Shown here piece after piece: positions 28,494 to 38,800 of a stretch of 64,000 nt of DNA. The notes below the pieces were generated by a model, which searched no databases, had not been told where the DNA came from, and saw nothing but the letters and a program-made list of their open reading frames with translations. Each line of letters starts with the position of its first letter. Position 1 is the first letter of the stretch. Both the position numbers and the translations under genes were made by a program. Source of the DNA: Flavivirga jejuensis (GTDB taxonomy: Bacteria; Bacteroidota; Bacteroidia; Flavobacteriales; Flavobacteriaceae); NCBI RefSeq assembly GCF_030540765.1, contig NZ_JAUOEL010000009.1:186001-250000 (forward strand), read 5' to 3'.

Positions 28494-28501
28494 TAAGTTT
28501 G
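28494..28501 (+). promoter_or_regulatory. -7 promoter element of the TetR gene
   Basis: TAAGTTTG matches TAnnTTTG and lies 4 nt before the ATG at 28506. The transcript would therefore be leaderless or nearly so, unless a later start codon is used. Confidence 0.45.
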
Positions 28502-28505
28502 TATC

Positions 28506-29066
28506 ATGAAAAGGTTAGGAGTAAAAGAACGTATTATCGAAACAGCTTCAAATTTGTTTTATCATAACGGTTACAACCAAACTGGTATCAATCAAATTAT
28601 TGCAGAAGCTGGAGTAGCTAAAGCAAGTATGTATCAACATTTCAGGTCTAAAGAAGATATTGCTGTAACATATTTAACAAATAGGCACATCATGTGGATG
28701 GGAAAACTATTAGATTTTGTTTCAACAGAAAATACTTCCAAAGAAAAAATAATACGCTGTTTTGATTATTTAATAAAATGGCTATCAGAAGCAAATTTTA
28801 GAGGTTGCGGATGGCAAAATATTATTACAGATTTACCTAAGGATCATGATAAAATTAGAAATCAAGCCATAAACCATAAAAACGAATTAAGAAATTATAT
28901 TCATGCCTTATTAAAAGAAGAAGCAAAATATTCGATAGATCAAGCAGAGCAATTAGGTGATCAGATTTTAATACTTATTGAAGGAGCTATTATTTTATCT
29001 CAAATTCAAAAAAATGAATGGCCTATTGTAGCCGCTAAAAATGCATCCATTAGCTTATTGAAATAA
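28506..29066 (+). CDS. TetR/AcrR-family transcriptional regulator
   Basis: The 186-residue product has an N-terminal TetR DNA-binding domain (about 5-52: ERIIETASNLFYHNGYNQTG and AGVAKASMYQHFRSKEDI) and a C-terminal ligand-binding helical domain with a cysteine in NFRGCGWQN (about residue 101). Proteins of this subgroup, with a conserved FRGCGF-type cysteine motif, often respond to electrophiles; that is family knowledge and not proven here. A perfect inverted repeat in its promoter suggests autoregulation. A PNPOx-like flavoprotein gene follows after a decayed reading frame. Confidence 0.9.
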   Translation: MKRLGVKERIIETASNLFYHNGYNQTGINQIIAEAGVAKASMYQHFRSKEDIAVTYLTNRHIMWMGKLLDFVSTENTSKEKIIRCFDYLIKWLSEANFRGCGWQNIITDLPKDHDKIRNQAINHKNELRNYIHALLKEEAKYSIDQAEQLGDQILILIEGAIILSQIQKNEWPIVAAKNASISLLK

Positions 29067-29081
29067 TAAAAGAACATCTAA

Positions 29082-29277
29082 ATAAATTCTGAAACAGATT
29101 ATACTGTCGAAAACGGTAAACCTCTAGAAGGCTTTCATACTATTGATGGATTAAAATGGCAGTATACACATAGTTGTACAAGACGTATCAAAAATTAGTC
29201 CAGATAACTGGAATATCGGTTTGCAACATCTTACAAGAGCAGAAAATAATAATATACAATACCATGAAAAACACTAG
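29082..29277 (+). pseudogene. Possible remnant of a decayed gene
   Basis: Two adjacent frames read like natural protein, separated by a one-base shift near 29150: TDYTVENGKPLEGFHTIDG (29097-29150) and IVVQDVSKISPDNWNIGLQH (from about 29170), the second ending at a TAG at 29275-29277 inside the next gene. No complete reading frame or start is left. Family not recognised. Composition alone could explain this, so the call is weak. Confidence 0.3.
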
Positions 29278-29863
29278 CGATATTGCATTTACCCCTGCTG
29301 TAAAAGAAATTCAAGAAAAATTTGGATCACGAAAAACTTACGAGCGCATGGAGCTTTCGGGAGGCTGGCAACATGAAGTCAATTCCAATTTATTCCACAT
29401 ATTAAAAAACATGGATTCTTTCTATTTCGCCACATCTAATAGTAACAACCAACCCTATATTCAGCATAGAGGTGGTCCTAAAGGCTTTTTAAAGGTGTTA
29501 GACAATAAAAGACTGGCTTTTGCAGATTTCTCTGGAAACAAACAATACATATCAATAGGAAACCTCAGCGAAAATAATAAAGCTTATATTTTCCTAATGG
29601 ATTATGCGAACCAAACTAGAATTAAAATTTGGGGTACAGTTGAAGTCGTTGAAAATGATAATGAATTAATAAATTCTCTATCAGATGAAAATTATAATGC
29701 CAAATCTGAAAGAGCCATCGTTTTTACAGTTGAGGCTTGGGATGTTAATTGCAGGCAACACATCCAACGTCGTTTTACAATAGAACAAATTGAAGAAGTG
29801 ACGAAGCCATTATATGAAAAGATAAAAGAATTAAAGCAGATTATAGAGACGAATAAGATATAG
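29264..29863 (+). CDS. Pyridoxamine 5'-phosphate oxidase-like flavoprotein
   Basis: The 199-residue product has the split-barrel FMN-binding fold of the PNPOx-like superfamily: DSFYFATSNSNNQPYIQHRG, GFLKVLDNKRLAFADFSGNK, then ISIGNLSENNKAYIFLMDYA and RIKIWGTVEVV. The start at 29264 (MKNTSDIAFTPAVKEIQEKF) is preferred over an in-frame TTG-led extension that runs through the decayed sequence upstream. These proteins are usually flavin- or F420-dependent oxidoreductases of unknown substrate, not vitamin B6 enzymes. Adjacency to a TetR gene suggests regulated detoxification or redox function. Confidence 0.82.
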   Translation: MKNTSDIAFTPAVKEIQEKFGSRKTYERMELSGGWQHEVNSNLFHILKNMDSFYFATSNSNNQPYIQHRGGPKGFLKVLDNKRLAFADFSGNKQYISIGNLSENNKAYIFLMDYANQTRIKIWGTVEVVENDNELINSLSDENYNAKSERAIVFTVEAWDVNCRQHIQRRFTIEQIEEVTKPLYEKIKELKQIIETNKI

Positions 29864-30040
29864 TATTATGGAAAGGAAGTCTTTAGACGCGTTTTAGCAA
29901 ACTAAAAGTCCGCTTCGTAACATACCAAAATGTAAAGTAACAAATAGCGTAAAACTGAATTCCTCTGAATTCCTAAAATTCGTGTCAAAATTTTTAGAAA
30001 TTGAAAGCAACAAGTACTAAAAGCACATCGAAATTAAAAA

Positions 30041-30892
30041 TCAATACCCTAACACATTAAAATTAAGCATTTGCTTAATTTTACCATAAACTTCTGGAAA
30101 TTGCACCCTGAATTCTTTTGGCGTTTCTATAAAGTTTTCGATGGTTACTGCTAAAAACTCAAATTGATTTGTAAAGGCATATTTTCTAAAATAATCAGAC
30201 ATTTTTAATTCATCACGCAATGATTCGTTTTCAGAGAATAAAGCAGATAACTCTTTAAAAGAGTCACTAAAAATGATCGAACTCACATCTCGTTCCTTCA
30301 TACTATTAATATGAATCGCATGTGTAAATTCATGTATGCCTAAATTTAAATTATCGCTTTCATTATCAAACCCTTGTACAAAATCTTCCCAAGATAATAT
30401 CAATGCTTTTAATTTAGGATTGAATTCCCCTTTATGGTATGCCTTATTTATATTAGAATAAAAATTACTTGGGTATATCACAATTTTAGAAATGATTCCT
30501 ATATAAAAATCTCGAAAACCAAAAGTTAACATAACTGCTGTTGCTGCTATTCTAACTTTTATTTCATCATTAATTACAACCCCATTTCTACCAATAAAAT
30601 CTTTGTCTTTTATAAAAGATGCTACGCGATGTTCAAAATATTTTTGTTCTTTACTTGTGAGTTTTTTATAAAAAGAAAATTGATGTGTTAAAACAGATTT
30701 TTGGTTTTTGTTTAAACGCCTTAACCTCAAATAAAAATGGTTATATAATGGCTTTTTATATTTAAGCACATATCCCATTTCTATCATTTTCATAGCATAA
30801 TTCAAGAGCAAGTATGCCAGTACAGCAAAAAGAATTCCCAAAATTATTTTACTACTTAAAGTATATTTTTCTACTACAAGAATTAGAATCAT
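30041..30892 (-). CDS. MtfA-like zinc metallopeptidase with N-terminal membrane anchor
   Basis: The 283-residue product starts with a hydrophobic helix (about 15-33, IILGILFAVLAYLLLNYAM) followed by an M90/MtfA-like peptidase domain. The zinc motif is HEFTH at 187-191; a segment EFLAVTIENF (about 245-254) downstream is the likely place of the third metal ligand. Other family features are the early VRIAATAVMLTFGF stretch and IVIYPSNF. In enterobacteria MtfA modulates the Mlc repressor; Bacteroidota homologues have no known substrate. Compared with cytosolic MtfA, the N-terminal transmembrane anchor is an addition. It stands alone between other genes. Confidence 0.8.
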   Translation of the reverse strand: MILILVVEKYTLSSKIILGILFAVLAYLLLNYAMKMIEMGYVLKYKKPLYNHFYLRLRRLNKNQKSVLTHQFSFYKKLTSKEQKYFEHRVASFIKDKDFIGRNGVVINDEIKVRIAATAVMLTFGFRDFYIGIISKIVIYPSNFYSNINKAYHKGEFNPKLKALILSWEDFVQGFDNESDNLNLGIHEFTHAIHINSMKERDVSSIIFSDSFKELSALFSENESLRDELKMSDYFRKYAFTNQFEFLAVTIENFIETPKEFRVQFPEVYGKIKQMLNFNVLGY

Positions 30893-31319
30893 ATCTTGCT
30901 TAACGCTTTTAATTAAATTATAATATACTTTAGCATTAAAATTCTTTTAGAATAATTAATTAAAAGCATAATTGAGAAACAAAATACGCTTATTAAAACT
31001 TAAAATCCTATTTTAAATTAGCTGACAAACTAAACTTTTGTAATAGAAGCCTGTAGCTTCGCTTTAACAGATATGAAATTGCAACTAATTTACAATATAC
31101 AAGTCTGGTTAATATCTTAAGATTTTTCTGGTGAAGGTTTTGATTAAAAAAATTAGACATAAAGAGTAGTGAACTTTGTTAGAGTAAAGCGAAGAATCTT
31201 ATTTAAGAGATTGATTCTTCATTGTATTCAGAATAGAATAATTCGTGTCAAAAATTTTTAGAAGCCGAAAACAAAATGTACTAAACTACTTAGTTTTAAC
31301 TACAGTTAAGACTAGTAAA
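30893..31319. other. Intergenic region between peptidase gene and alginate lyase 1
   Basis: No gene is seen. AATTCGTGTCAAAAATTTTT near 31229-31250 recurs in nearly the same form near 29977-29998, with AGAA and GTACTAAA following in both, so a small dispersed repeat may be present. Confidence 0.4.
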
Positions 31320-31356
31320 CAAAAAAAAGCAGATGAAGTAAACCTCCACCTGCTTC
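31320..31356 (-). terminator. Terminator after alginate lyase 1
   Basis: An imperfect stem AGCAGATGAAG / CTCCACCTGCT, read on the minus strand, is followed by a U run (A run at 31320-31327 on the plus strand). It is a diverged copy of the terminator at 35805-35840. Confidence 0.65.
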
Positions 31357-31398
31357 AATGGTATATAGAAGTAGTTTAAACCACTTCATAATTAATTA

Positions 31399-34300
31399 TT
31401 ATTTTTTGATAACGCGTTTATTAATTGTTTTTTCCTTGCCTAAAAGCTTGAAAAGATATAAACCAGAACTCAAATTTGAGACATCAACAGATTCACCTTG
31501 AATAGCTTGTCTGATAATAAGATTACCTAACAGGTCGTATACTATTAATGTATGAAAATCTTTGGTTCCATTAATATTAACAGTATTTATTACTGGGTTT
31601 GGCCATAGCGATAGCGCTACTTCTTCTTCTAAAGTAAAAGCACTCGTCGTTTTAGTTGTACTACTTTTAGAGGTAGACGAATTGCTTAATGTTAGTTCAT
31701 TAAAGTATGTTGTAGCAGCTCCACTGTCTTGCAGATATACGCCATTTTTCCAATAGCTAGGGAAAGTCCAAAATGAAACATCTTTATTGACTTCCTCTGA
31801 GCCATTGATTTCTATAATCATATCACCAGATTCTATACTAATATCACAATCGAAATAGCCACTAGGAGCCAAACCAAGGTCGATATGCTCTGTGTCAACT
31901 CCGCCCGAATTTGTTTTAATTGCTGCCCATAGGTGGTTTACAGGAGACTTTGTTGTGCTTTTATATATTCTAAGCAAAGGTTTATTTGGTCCATTACCAA
32001 CATTGGCATCATCATGAATTTGCATAATGGTAAGCTGATCACAGGTCTGCTGAACAATTTTCACATTAGCATGCAATGTTTTATTGGTACTATTAATGTA
32101 CCAGTTATCGAGAAATCTCAATTCTGTCCTAGCACTAGCACCTGTTTGATAAAAAGCCACTTTGTCACCATCTACCACATAAAAAGTATTTGATGAGTAG
32201 CCAGAGATGATATCAGAATCAGTCGCCTCAGTACCACTTCCTGGAGATTGTAATTTACATTCCGAAAGATAATCCCGAAATTTAGGAATATCGTAAGGGG
32301 CATCAAATGAGCCAGAAGAGCTCACTGTCACAACAGAAGAATCTGTAAATGAACCATCATTTGTAGTTCCCGTTATAGTTGCACTACCTGTTGATATTCC
32401 TGTAACAACACCACTTGAACTTACTGTTGCTACAGATGTATTGTTACTGCTATAACTTACGCCATGATTTGAAGCATTAGATGGCGCTACTGAAGAAGAC
32501 AATTGTTGTGTTTCGCTAGTTGTCAATGAAACACTTGATGGCGTCATTGACACACCTGTAACGGGCACATAAGAACCTCCTTCTCCGAATACTCTCATTT
32601 CTAATAAACTCACCCACGTTCCTGTATAAGAATTTGCATCTGTTATGGTGATCTTCACATACCTAGCATCAATATCAGAGAAATAATCAATGATAGGGCT
32701 AGCTACTGTACCTGGAGTCGTATTCCCCGATCTGTTTACGACCTGAGTATAATTACCATTCGCAGTACTAGATACAGATACCGTATACTGATAATCTCTA
32801 TCTGCGTAACATACCAGCTCTGTTCTTCCTAATGTATATACTGAGCCTAAGTCTATAGTTGCTGTTTGCGGAAAACCAGAAACAGACCAACGCGTTGAAG
32901 TAGACCCATCTACAAGGTTAGCAACGACATTCGTTCCATCTGGTGTACCTGTACCAGAGATTGATTTGTACAATGCTAAATTGGTATCTATAGATGTATC
33001 TGTTACAGTAACTGCCGTAGTATCTGTGAATCCACCGTCATCTGTAGTTCCAGTGATAGTTGCGTTACCTTCTCCTATTGCTGTAACAACACCACTTGAA
33101 TTTACTGTTGCTACAGATGTGTTGTTACTACTATAGCTCACGCCTTGATTTGAAGCATTAGATGGAGCTACTGAAGAAGACAATTGTTGTGTATCGCCAA
33201 TTGTCAATGAAGCACTAGATGGCGTCATTGACAAACCTGTAACGGCTACATTAGAACCTCCATCTCCTGCAAATACTCTCATTTCTAATAAACTCACCCA
33301 TTCTCCAGTATAAGAATTTGCATCTGTTACGGTAATCCTCACATATCTGGCACCAATATTAGAAAAAGTATCAACGATAGGGGTAGCTACTGTACCTGGA
33401 GTTGTATTCCCCGATCTGTTTACGACCTGAGTATAACTACCATTCGCAGTATTAGATACAGATACGGTATACTGGTAAGCTCTATCTGCGTAACACACCA
33501 ACTCTGTTCTTCCTAATGTATATACTGAACCTAAGTCTATAGTCGCTGATTGCGGAAAACCAGAAACAGACCAACGCGTAGAAGTAAACCCATCCACAAG
33601 GTTAGCAACAACATACGATCCGTCTGGTGTACCTGTACCAGAGATTGATTTGTTCAATGCCAAATTAGTACCTGTAGATACGCCCGTTACAGTAACAGCA
33701 ACAGTATCTGTGAATCCGCCATCATCTGTAGTTCCCGTGATAGTTGCGTTACCTTCTGATATTGCTGTAACGACACCACTTGAATTTACTACTGCTACAG
33801 ATGTGTTATTACTGCTATAACTTACATCTTGATTTGAAGCATTAGATGGGGTTACTGAAGCAGACAATTGTTGTGTTCCTCCAGTTGTTAATGAAGTACT
33901 TGATGGCGTAATTGACACACCTGTAACAGGTATAGTCTGAGAACCTCCATCGCCTTCAAATACTCTCATTTCTAATAAACTCACCCACGATCCAGTATAA
34001 GACCCCGCACCTGTTACGGTGACCTTTACATATCTGGCATCAATATCAGAAAAAGTATCAATGATAGGGCTAGCTACTGTACCTGGAGTCGTGTTCCCCG
34101 ATCTGTTTACGACCTGAGTATAACTACCATTCGCAGCATTAGATACGGATACGGTATACTGATAATCTCTATCCGAATAACATACCATCTCAGTACTCCC
34201 TAATGTAAATACTGAGCCCAAGTCTATAGTCGCTGTTTGCGGAAACCCCTCAACAGACCAACGTGTTGAAGTAGACCCATCCACAAGATTCGCTACAACA

Positions 34301-35451
34301 TTCGATCCATCTGGCGTACCCGTACCAGATATTGATTTGTTTAATGCTAAATTAGTACCTGTAGATGGAGCGATTACATTAACTGTAATAGTATCTGTGA
34401 ATCCACCGTCATCTGTAGTTACAGTGATAGTTGCGCTACCTTCTGCTATTGCTGTAACGACACCATTTGAACTTACTGTTGCTACAGATGTATTGTTACT
34501 GCTGTAGCTTACGCCTTTATTTGAAGCGTTTGATGGACTTACTGATGCTGATAATGCCTGAGTACCTCCCAATGAAAGATTTGCTGTACTTGACGAAAAT
34601 GATACGCCAGTAACATCTACTTGTTCTCCAGAGTCATCTCCATGCTGAACAGAGAAATCATAAACTAAAACTTCGCCATAATTATCAGGATCACCAGTAT
34701 CGTTTCCTTCTTCATCAGGGTTACTTTGGGTATAGTTTCCTACTTTAAAATAAGTGTCATCATAATCTCGATCCATTACATAGTCATTACTGCCATCTTT
34801 CACCAAATATGAAGATCCATTGCCATTATTATATGCACTTAAAAGATTACCATCCTCAGAATAATAACAATAGTGTTTGCCATCAACTATCAAAAAAATA
34901 ACTTCATGAATAGTACCTAAAGAATAGTTCGTCTTAATAGTCACGTCACTCCTTAATTCGCCTCCATTAAAGGCTAAGAACAGATGGGAATCTTCTAATC
35001 TCATTACCATGGCATCATCAATACCATCATCTTTATTACCGTGTATTTGAGTAGCAACCAACTCCGACTTGTTAATGGGCAAATGTGTAATTGCCTGTTT
35101 CACATAAAGCATGTGTCTACCCTCTGTAGTCCAATAAATATCAACACTACCATCGGGTTCTCTTTCTCTAAGCTCAGAACGAATATTATCAGAATTAGGT
35201 GTAGAACCATTATCATTTCTTATGGGAGCATAAAAAACGATTGCATTTCCAGCAGAATTCACATAAAAAAACTCGTTATTGGGTTCATTACATAGTGTTT
35301 TATCCTCAACTCCTGTGGGATAAGTAATCTTCCATTGATTACAATTATCCATAAGGTCTGAGGGCACTTGTGACAGTGCAGGGATAGAGAAACATGCCAT
35401 CATGAGGCATAGCGCAATAAAGCGCAAGCGATTTTGTAAATAATTTTTCAT
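31399..35451 (-). CDS. Double-headed secreted alginate lyase (PL7 - Big2/F5-8C repeats - PL7 - T9SS)
   Basis: The 1350-residue product has a signal peptide (to about 28), an N-terminal PL7 alginate-lyase domain (about 29-270) with the three family motifs RSELRE (91-96), QIHG (135-138) and YFKVGNYTQ (234-242), and four Big2 Ig-like domains alternating with three F5/8-type C (discoidin, CBM32-like) domains (about 275-1010). A second PL7-type domain (about 1020-1255) has ARTELRF (near 1107), QIHDD (near 1143) and YWKNGVYLQD (near 1230). A type A T9SS sorting domain (SLWPNPVINTVNI to the end) follows. PL7 enzymes cut alginate by beta-elimination. The two catalytic domains are only distantly alike, so different cut sites (M/G, endo/exo) are plausible. 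Confidence 0.88.
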   Translation of the reverse strand: MKNYLQNRLRFIALCLMMACFSIPALSQVPSDLMDNCNQWKITYPTGVEDKTLCNEPNNEFFYVNSAGNAIVFYAPIRNDNGSTPNSDNIRSELREREPDGSVDIYWTTEGRHMLYVKQAITHLPINKSELVATQIHGNKDDGIDDAMVMRLEDSHLFLAFNGGELRSDVTIKTNYSLGTIHEVIFLIVDGKHYCYYSEDGNLLSAYNNGNGSSYLVKDGSNDYVMDRDYDDTYFKVGNYTQSNPDEEGNDTGDPDNYGEVLVYDFSVQHGDDSGEQVDVTGVSFSSSTANLSLGGTQALSASVSPSNASNKGVSYSSNNTSVATVSSNGVVTAIAEGSATITVTTDDGGFTDTITVNVIAPSTGTNLALNKSISGTGTPDGSNVVANLVDGSTSTRWSVEGFPQTATIDLGSVFTLGSTEMVCYSDRDYQYTVSVSNAANGSYTQVVNRSGNTTPGTVASPIIDTFSDIDARYVKVTVTGAGSYTGSWVSLLEMRVFEGDGGSQTIPVTGVSITPSSTSLTTGGTQQLSASVTPSNASNQDVSYSSNNTSVAVVNSSGVVTAISEGNATITGTTDDGGFTDTVAVTVTGVSTGTNLALNKSISGTGTPDGSYVVANLVDGFTSTRWSVSGFPQSATIDLGSVYTLGRTELVCYADRAYQYTVSVSNTANGSYTQVVNRSGNTTPGTVATPIVDTFSNIGARYVRITVTDANSYTGEWVSLLEMRVFAGDGGSNVAVTGLSMTPSSASLTIGDTQQLSSSVAPSNASNQGVSYSSNNTSVATVNSSGVVTAIGEGNATITGTTDDGGFTDTTAVTVTDTSIDTNLALYKSISGTGTPDGTNVVANLVDGSTSTRWSVSGFPQTATIDLGSVYTLGRTELVCYADRDYQYTVSVSSTANGNYTQVVNRSGNTTPGTVASPIIDYFSDIDARYVKITITDANSYTGTWVSLLEMRVFGEGGSYVPVTGVSMTPSSVSLTTSETQQLSSSVAPSNASNHGVSYSSNNTSVATVSSSGVVTGISTGSATITGTTNDGSFTDSSVVTVSSSGSFDAPYDIPKFRDYLSECKLQSPGSGTEATDSDIISGYSSNTFYVVDGDKVAFYQTGASARTELRFLDNWYINSTNKTLHANVKIVQQTCDQLTIMQIHDDANVGNGPNKPLLRIYKSTTKSPVNHLWAAIKTNSGGVDTEHIDLGLAPSGYFDCDISIESGDMIIEINGSEEVNKDVSFWTFPSYWKNGVYLQDSGAATTYFNELTLSNSSTSKSSTTKTTSAFTLEEEVALSLWPNPVINTVNINGTKDFHTLIVYDLLGNLIIRQAIQGESVDVSNLSSGLYLFKLLGKEKTINKRVIKK

Positions 35452-35487
35452 TTTAGTTTAGTTTAAGTTTAAATAAATAACACATAA

Positions 35488-35514
35488 ATTGGTATTCCAG
35501 ATTGGTTAACCAAT
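35488..35514. promoter_or_regulatory. Operator of alginate lyase 1
   Basis: ATTGGTTAACCAAT (35501-35514) is a perfect palindrome preceded by another ATTGGT half-site (35488-35493). The same arrangement stands before alginate lyase 2. TTGGTnnACCAA resembles FadR/GntR-type operators (TGGTnnnACCA class). It lies 37-63 nt upstream of the start codon. Confidence 0.6.
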
Positions 35515-35804
35515 TTAAAGTAGCTGAAGTTAATCAAAATACGATAACCATACTTATCTCCAATGGATTTAAACTTATCTTAAAAGGATTATTCTAACAA
35601 TAACATTTTACTTCTTCTAGGCTCATCACTTCAAACAAAAGTAAACAACTATTATATATGGTAAATAAAGGTGCATCGCACATTGATTAACTTACGTCGA
35701 ACTCAGGTTATTATAGGGCATGTCCTCCAAAAAAGCATTTGTTTGAAGGATAAAATTCTGAAAATGTATAGTGCAACCAGTATAATAAGATTATAAATAA
35801 TGCT
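35515..35804. other. Intergenic region between the two alginate lyase genes
   Basis: No gene is seen. On the minus strand TACTTTTG (35643-35636) fits the -7 consensus, but it is about 185 nt from the start codon and upstream of the operator, so its role is unclear. Confidence 0.4.
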
Positions 35805-35840
35805 ACAAAAAAAGCAGGTGAAGTTACCTTCACCTGCTTC
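35805..35840 (-). terminator. Terminator after alginate lyase 2
   Basis: Perfect 11-bp stem AGCAGGTGAAG (35813-35823) / CTTCACCTGCT (35828-35838), loop of 4, followed on the minus strand by a U run (A run 35807-35812). Confidence 0.85.
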
Positions 35841-35888
35841 AATAATATATAGAAATGGTTTAAACCACTTCCACTTAATAATTAATTA

Positions 35889-38800
35889 TTATTTTTTGAT
35901 AACACGTTTATTAATTGTTTTTTCCTTGCCCAAAAGCCTGAAAATATACAGACCAGAATTCAAATTCGAGACATCAACAGATTCTCCATGAATAGCTCGA
36001 CTGATAATAAGATTACCTAACAGGTCGTATACTATTAATGTATGGAAATCTTTGACTCCACTAATATTAACAGTGTCTATTACTGGGTTTGGCCATAGCG
36101 ATACCTCTACTTCTTCTTCTAAAGTAAAAGCACTCATCGTTTTAGTTGTACTACTTTTAGAGGTAGACGAATTGCTTAATGTTAGTTCATTAAAGTATGT
36201 TATAGCTTCTCCACTGTCTTGCAGATACACGCCATTTTTCCAATAGCTAGGGAAAGTCCAAAATGAAACATCTTTATTGACCTCCTCTGAGCCATTGATT
36301 TCTATAATCATATTCCCAGATTCTATACTAATATCACAATCGAAATAGTCACTAGGCGCTAAACCAAGGTCGATATGCTCTGTAGCAATTCCGCCCGAAT
36401 CTGTTTTAATTGCTGCCCATAGGTGGTTTACAGGAGACTTCGTTGTGCTTTTATACACTCTAAGCAAAGGTTTGTTTGGTCCATTGCCAGCATTGGCATC
36501 ATCATGGATTTGCATAATGGTAAGCTGATCACAGGTCTGCTGAACGATTTTCACATTAGCATGAAATGTTTTATTTATATTATTAACATACCAGTTATCG
36601 AGAAATCTCAATTCTGTCCTAGCACTAGCTCCCGTTTGATAAAAAGCCACTTTGTCACCATCTACCACATAAAAAGTATTTGATGAGTAGCCAGAGATAA
36701 TATTAGAAGCCGTTGCTTCAGTACCACTTCCAGGAGATTGCAATTTGCATTGCGCAAGATAATCCTGAAGTTTAGGAATATCGTAAGGGGCATCATAATC
36801 TCCACCTCCAGAAGAGTTCACTGTCACAACAGAAGAATCTGTAAATGAACCGTCATTTGTAGTTCCAGTGATAGTTGCACTACCTTCTCCTATTGCTGTA
36901 ACGACACCACTTGAATTTACTACTGCTACAGATGTATTACTACTGCTATAACTTACACCTTGATTTGAAGCATTAGATGGCGCTACTAAAGAAGACAATT
37001 GTTGTGTTTCGCCAGTTGTCAATGAAACACTTGATGGCGTAATTGACACACCTGTAACGGGTACAGTTGGAGAACTTCCATTTCCTGCAAATACTCTCAT
37101 TTCTAATAAACTCACCCATTCTCCAATATAAGAATTTGCACCTGTTACGGTAACCTTCACATACCTGGCATCAATATCAGAGAAATAATCAATGATAGGG
37201 TTAGCTACTGTACCTGGAGTCGTATTCCCCGATCTGTTTACGACCTGAGTATAAGTGCCATTCGCAGTACTAGATACAGATACCGTATACTGATAATCTC
37301 TATCTGCGTAACATACCAGCTCTGTTCTTCCCAATGTATATACTGAGCCTAAATCTATAGTCGCTGTTTGTGGAAACCCAGAAACAGACCAACGCGTTGA
37401 AGTAGCCCCATCCACAAGGTTAGCAACAACATTCGTTCCATCTACCGTACCTGTACCAGAGATTGATTTGTTCAGTGCTAAATTGGTATCTATAGATGTG
37501 TCTGTTACAGTAACTACAATAGTATCTGTGAATCCTCCGTCATCTGTAGTCCCCGTGATAGTTGCACTACCTTCCCCTATTGCTGTAACAACACCACTTG
37601 AATTTACTACTGCTACAGATGTATTACTACTGTTATAACTTACACCTTGATTTGAAGCATTAGATGGAGCTACTGAAGAGGATAATTGCTGTGTTTCACC
37701 AATTGTCAATGAAGCACTAGATGGCGTCATTGACACGCCTGTAACGGGTACAGTCTGAGAACCTCCTTCTCCTGCAAATACTCTCATTTCTAATAAACTT
37801 ATCCATGTTCCAACATAAGAATTTGCACCTGTTACGGTAATCTTTACATACCTGGCATCAATATCAGAAAAAGTATCAATGATAGGACTAGCTATTGTAC
37901 CTGGAGTCGTATTCTCCGATCTGTCTATTACCTGTGTATAAGGCCCATTCTCTGTACTAGATACAGATACAGTATATTGATAAGCTCTATCTGCGTAACA
38001 TACCAACTCTGTTCTTCCTAATGTATATATTGAATCTAAGTCTATAGTCGCTGTTTGTGGAAACCCATCAATAGCCCAACGTGTTGAAGTAAAACCATCC
38101 ACAAGGTTAGCAACGACATTCCCTACTTCTGCCGTACCCGTACCAGAGATTGATTTGTTCAATGCTAAATTAATATCTGGAGATGGAGATGGATCCGTTA
38201 CAGTAACTACCATAGTATCTGTGAATCCACCGTCATCTGTAGTCCCCGTGATAATTGCACTACCTTCTCTTATTGCTGTAACACCACCACTTGAATTTAC
38301 TGTTGCAACAGATGTATTGTTACTACTATAACTTACATCTTGATTTGAAGCATTAGATGGAACTACTGAAGAAGACAATTGTTGTGTTTCTCCAATTGCT
38401 AATGAAGCACTTGATGGCGTCATTGACAAACCTGTAACGGGTACAGTCTGAGAACCTCCTTCTCCTTCAAATACTCTCATTTCTAATAAACTTATCCATG
38501 ATCCAGTATAAGTAGCTGCACCTGTTACAGTAATCTTTACATATCTGGCATCAATATCAGAAAAAATATCAATAATAGGACTAGCTATTGTACCTGGAGT
38601 TTTATTCCCCGATCTGTCTACTACCTGAGTATAAGTACCATTCTCTGTCCTAGATACAGATACGGTATATTGATAATCCCTATCAAAATAACATACCAGC
38701 TCTGTTCTTCCTAATGTATATATTGAATCTAAATCTATAGTTGCTGTTTGTGGAAACCCAGAAACGGCCCAACGTGTTGAAGTAAAACCATCCACAAGAT

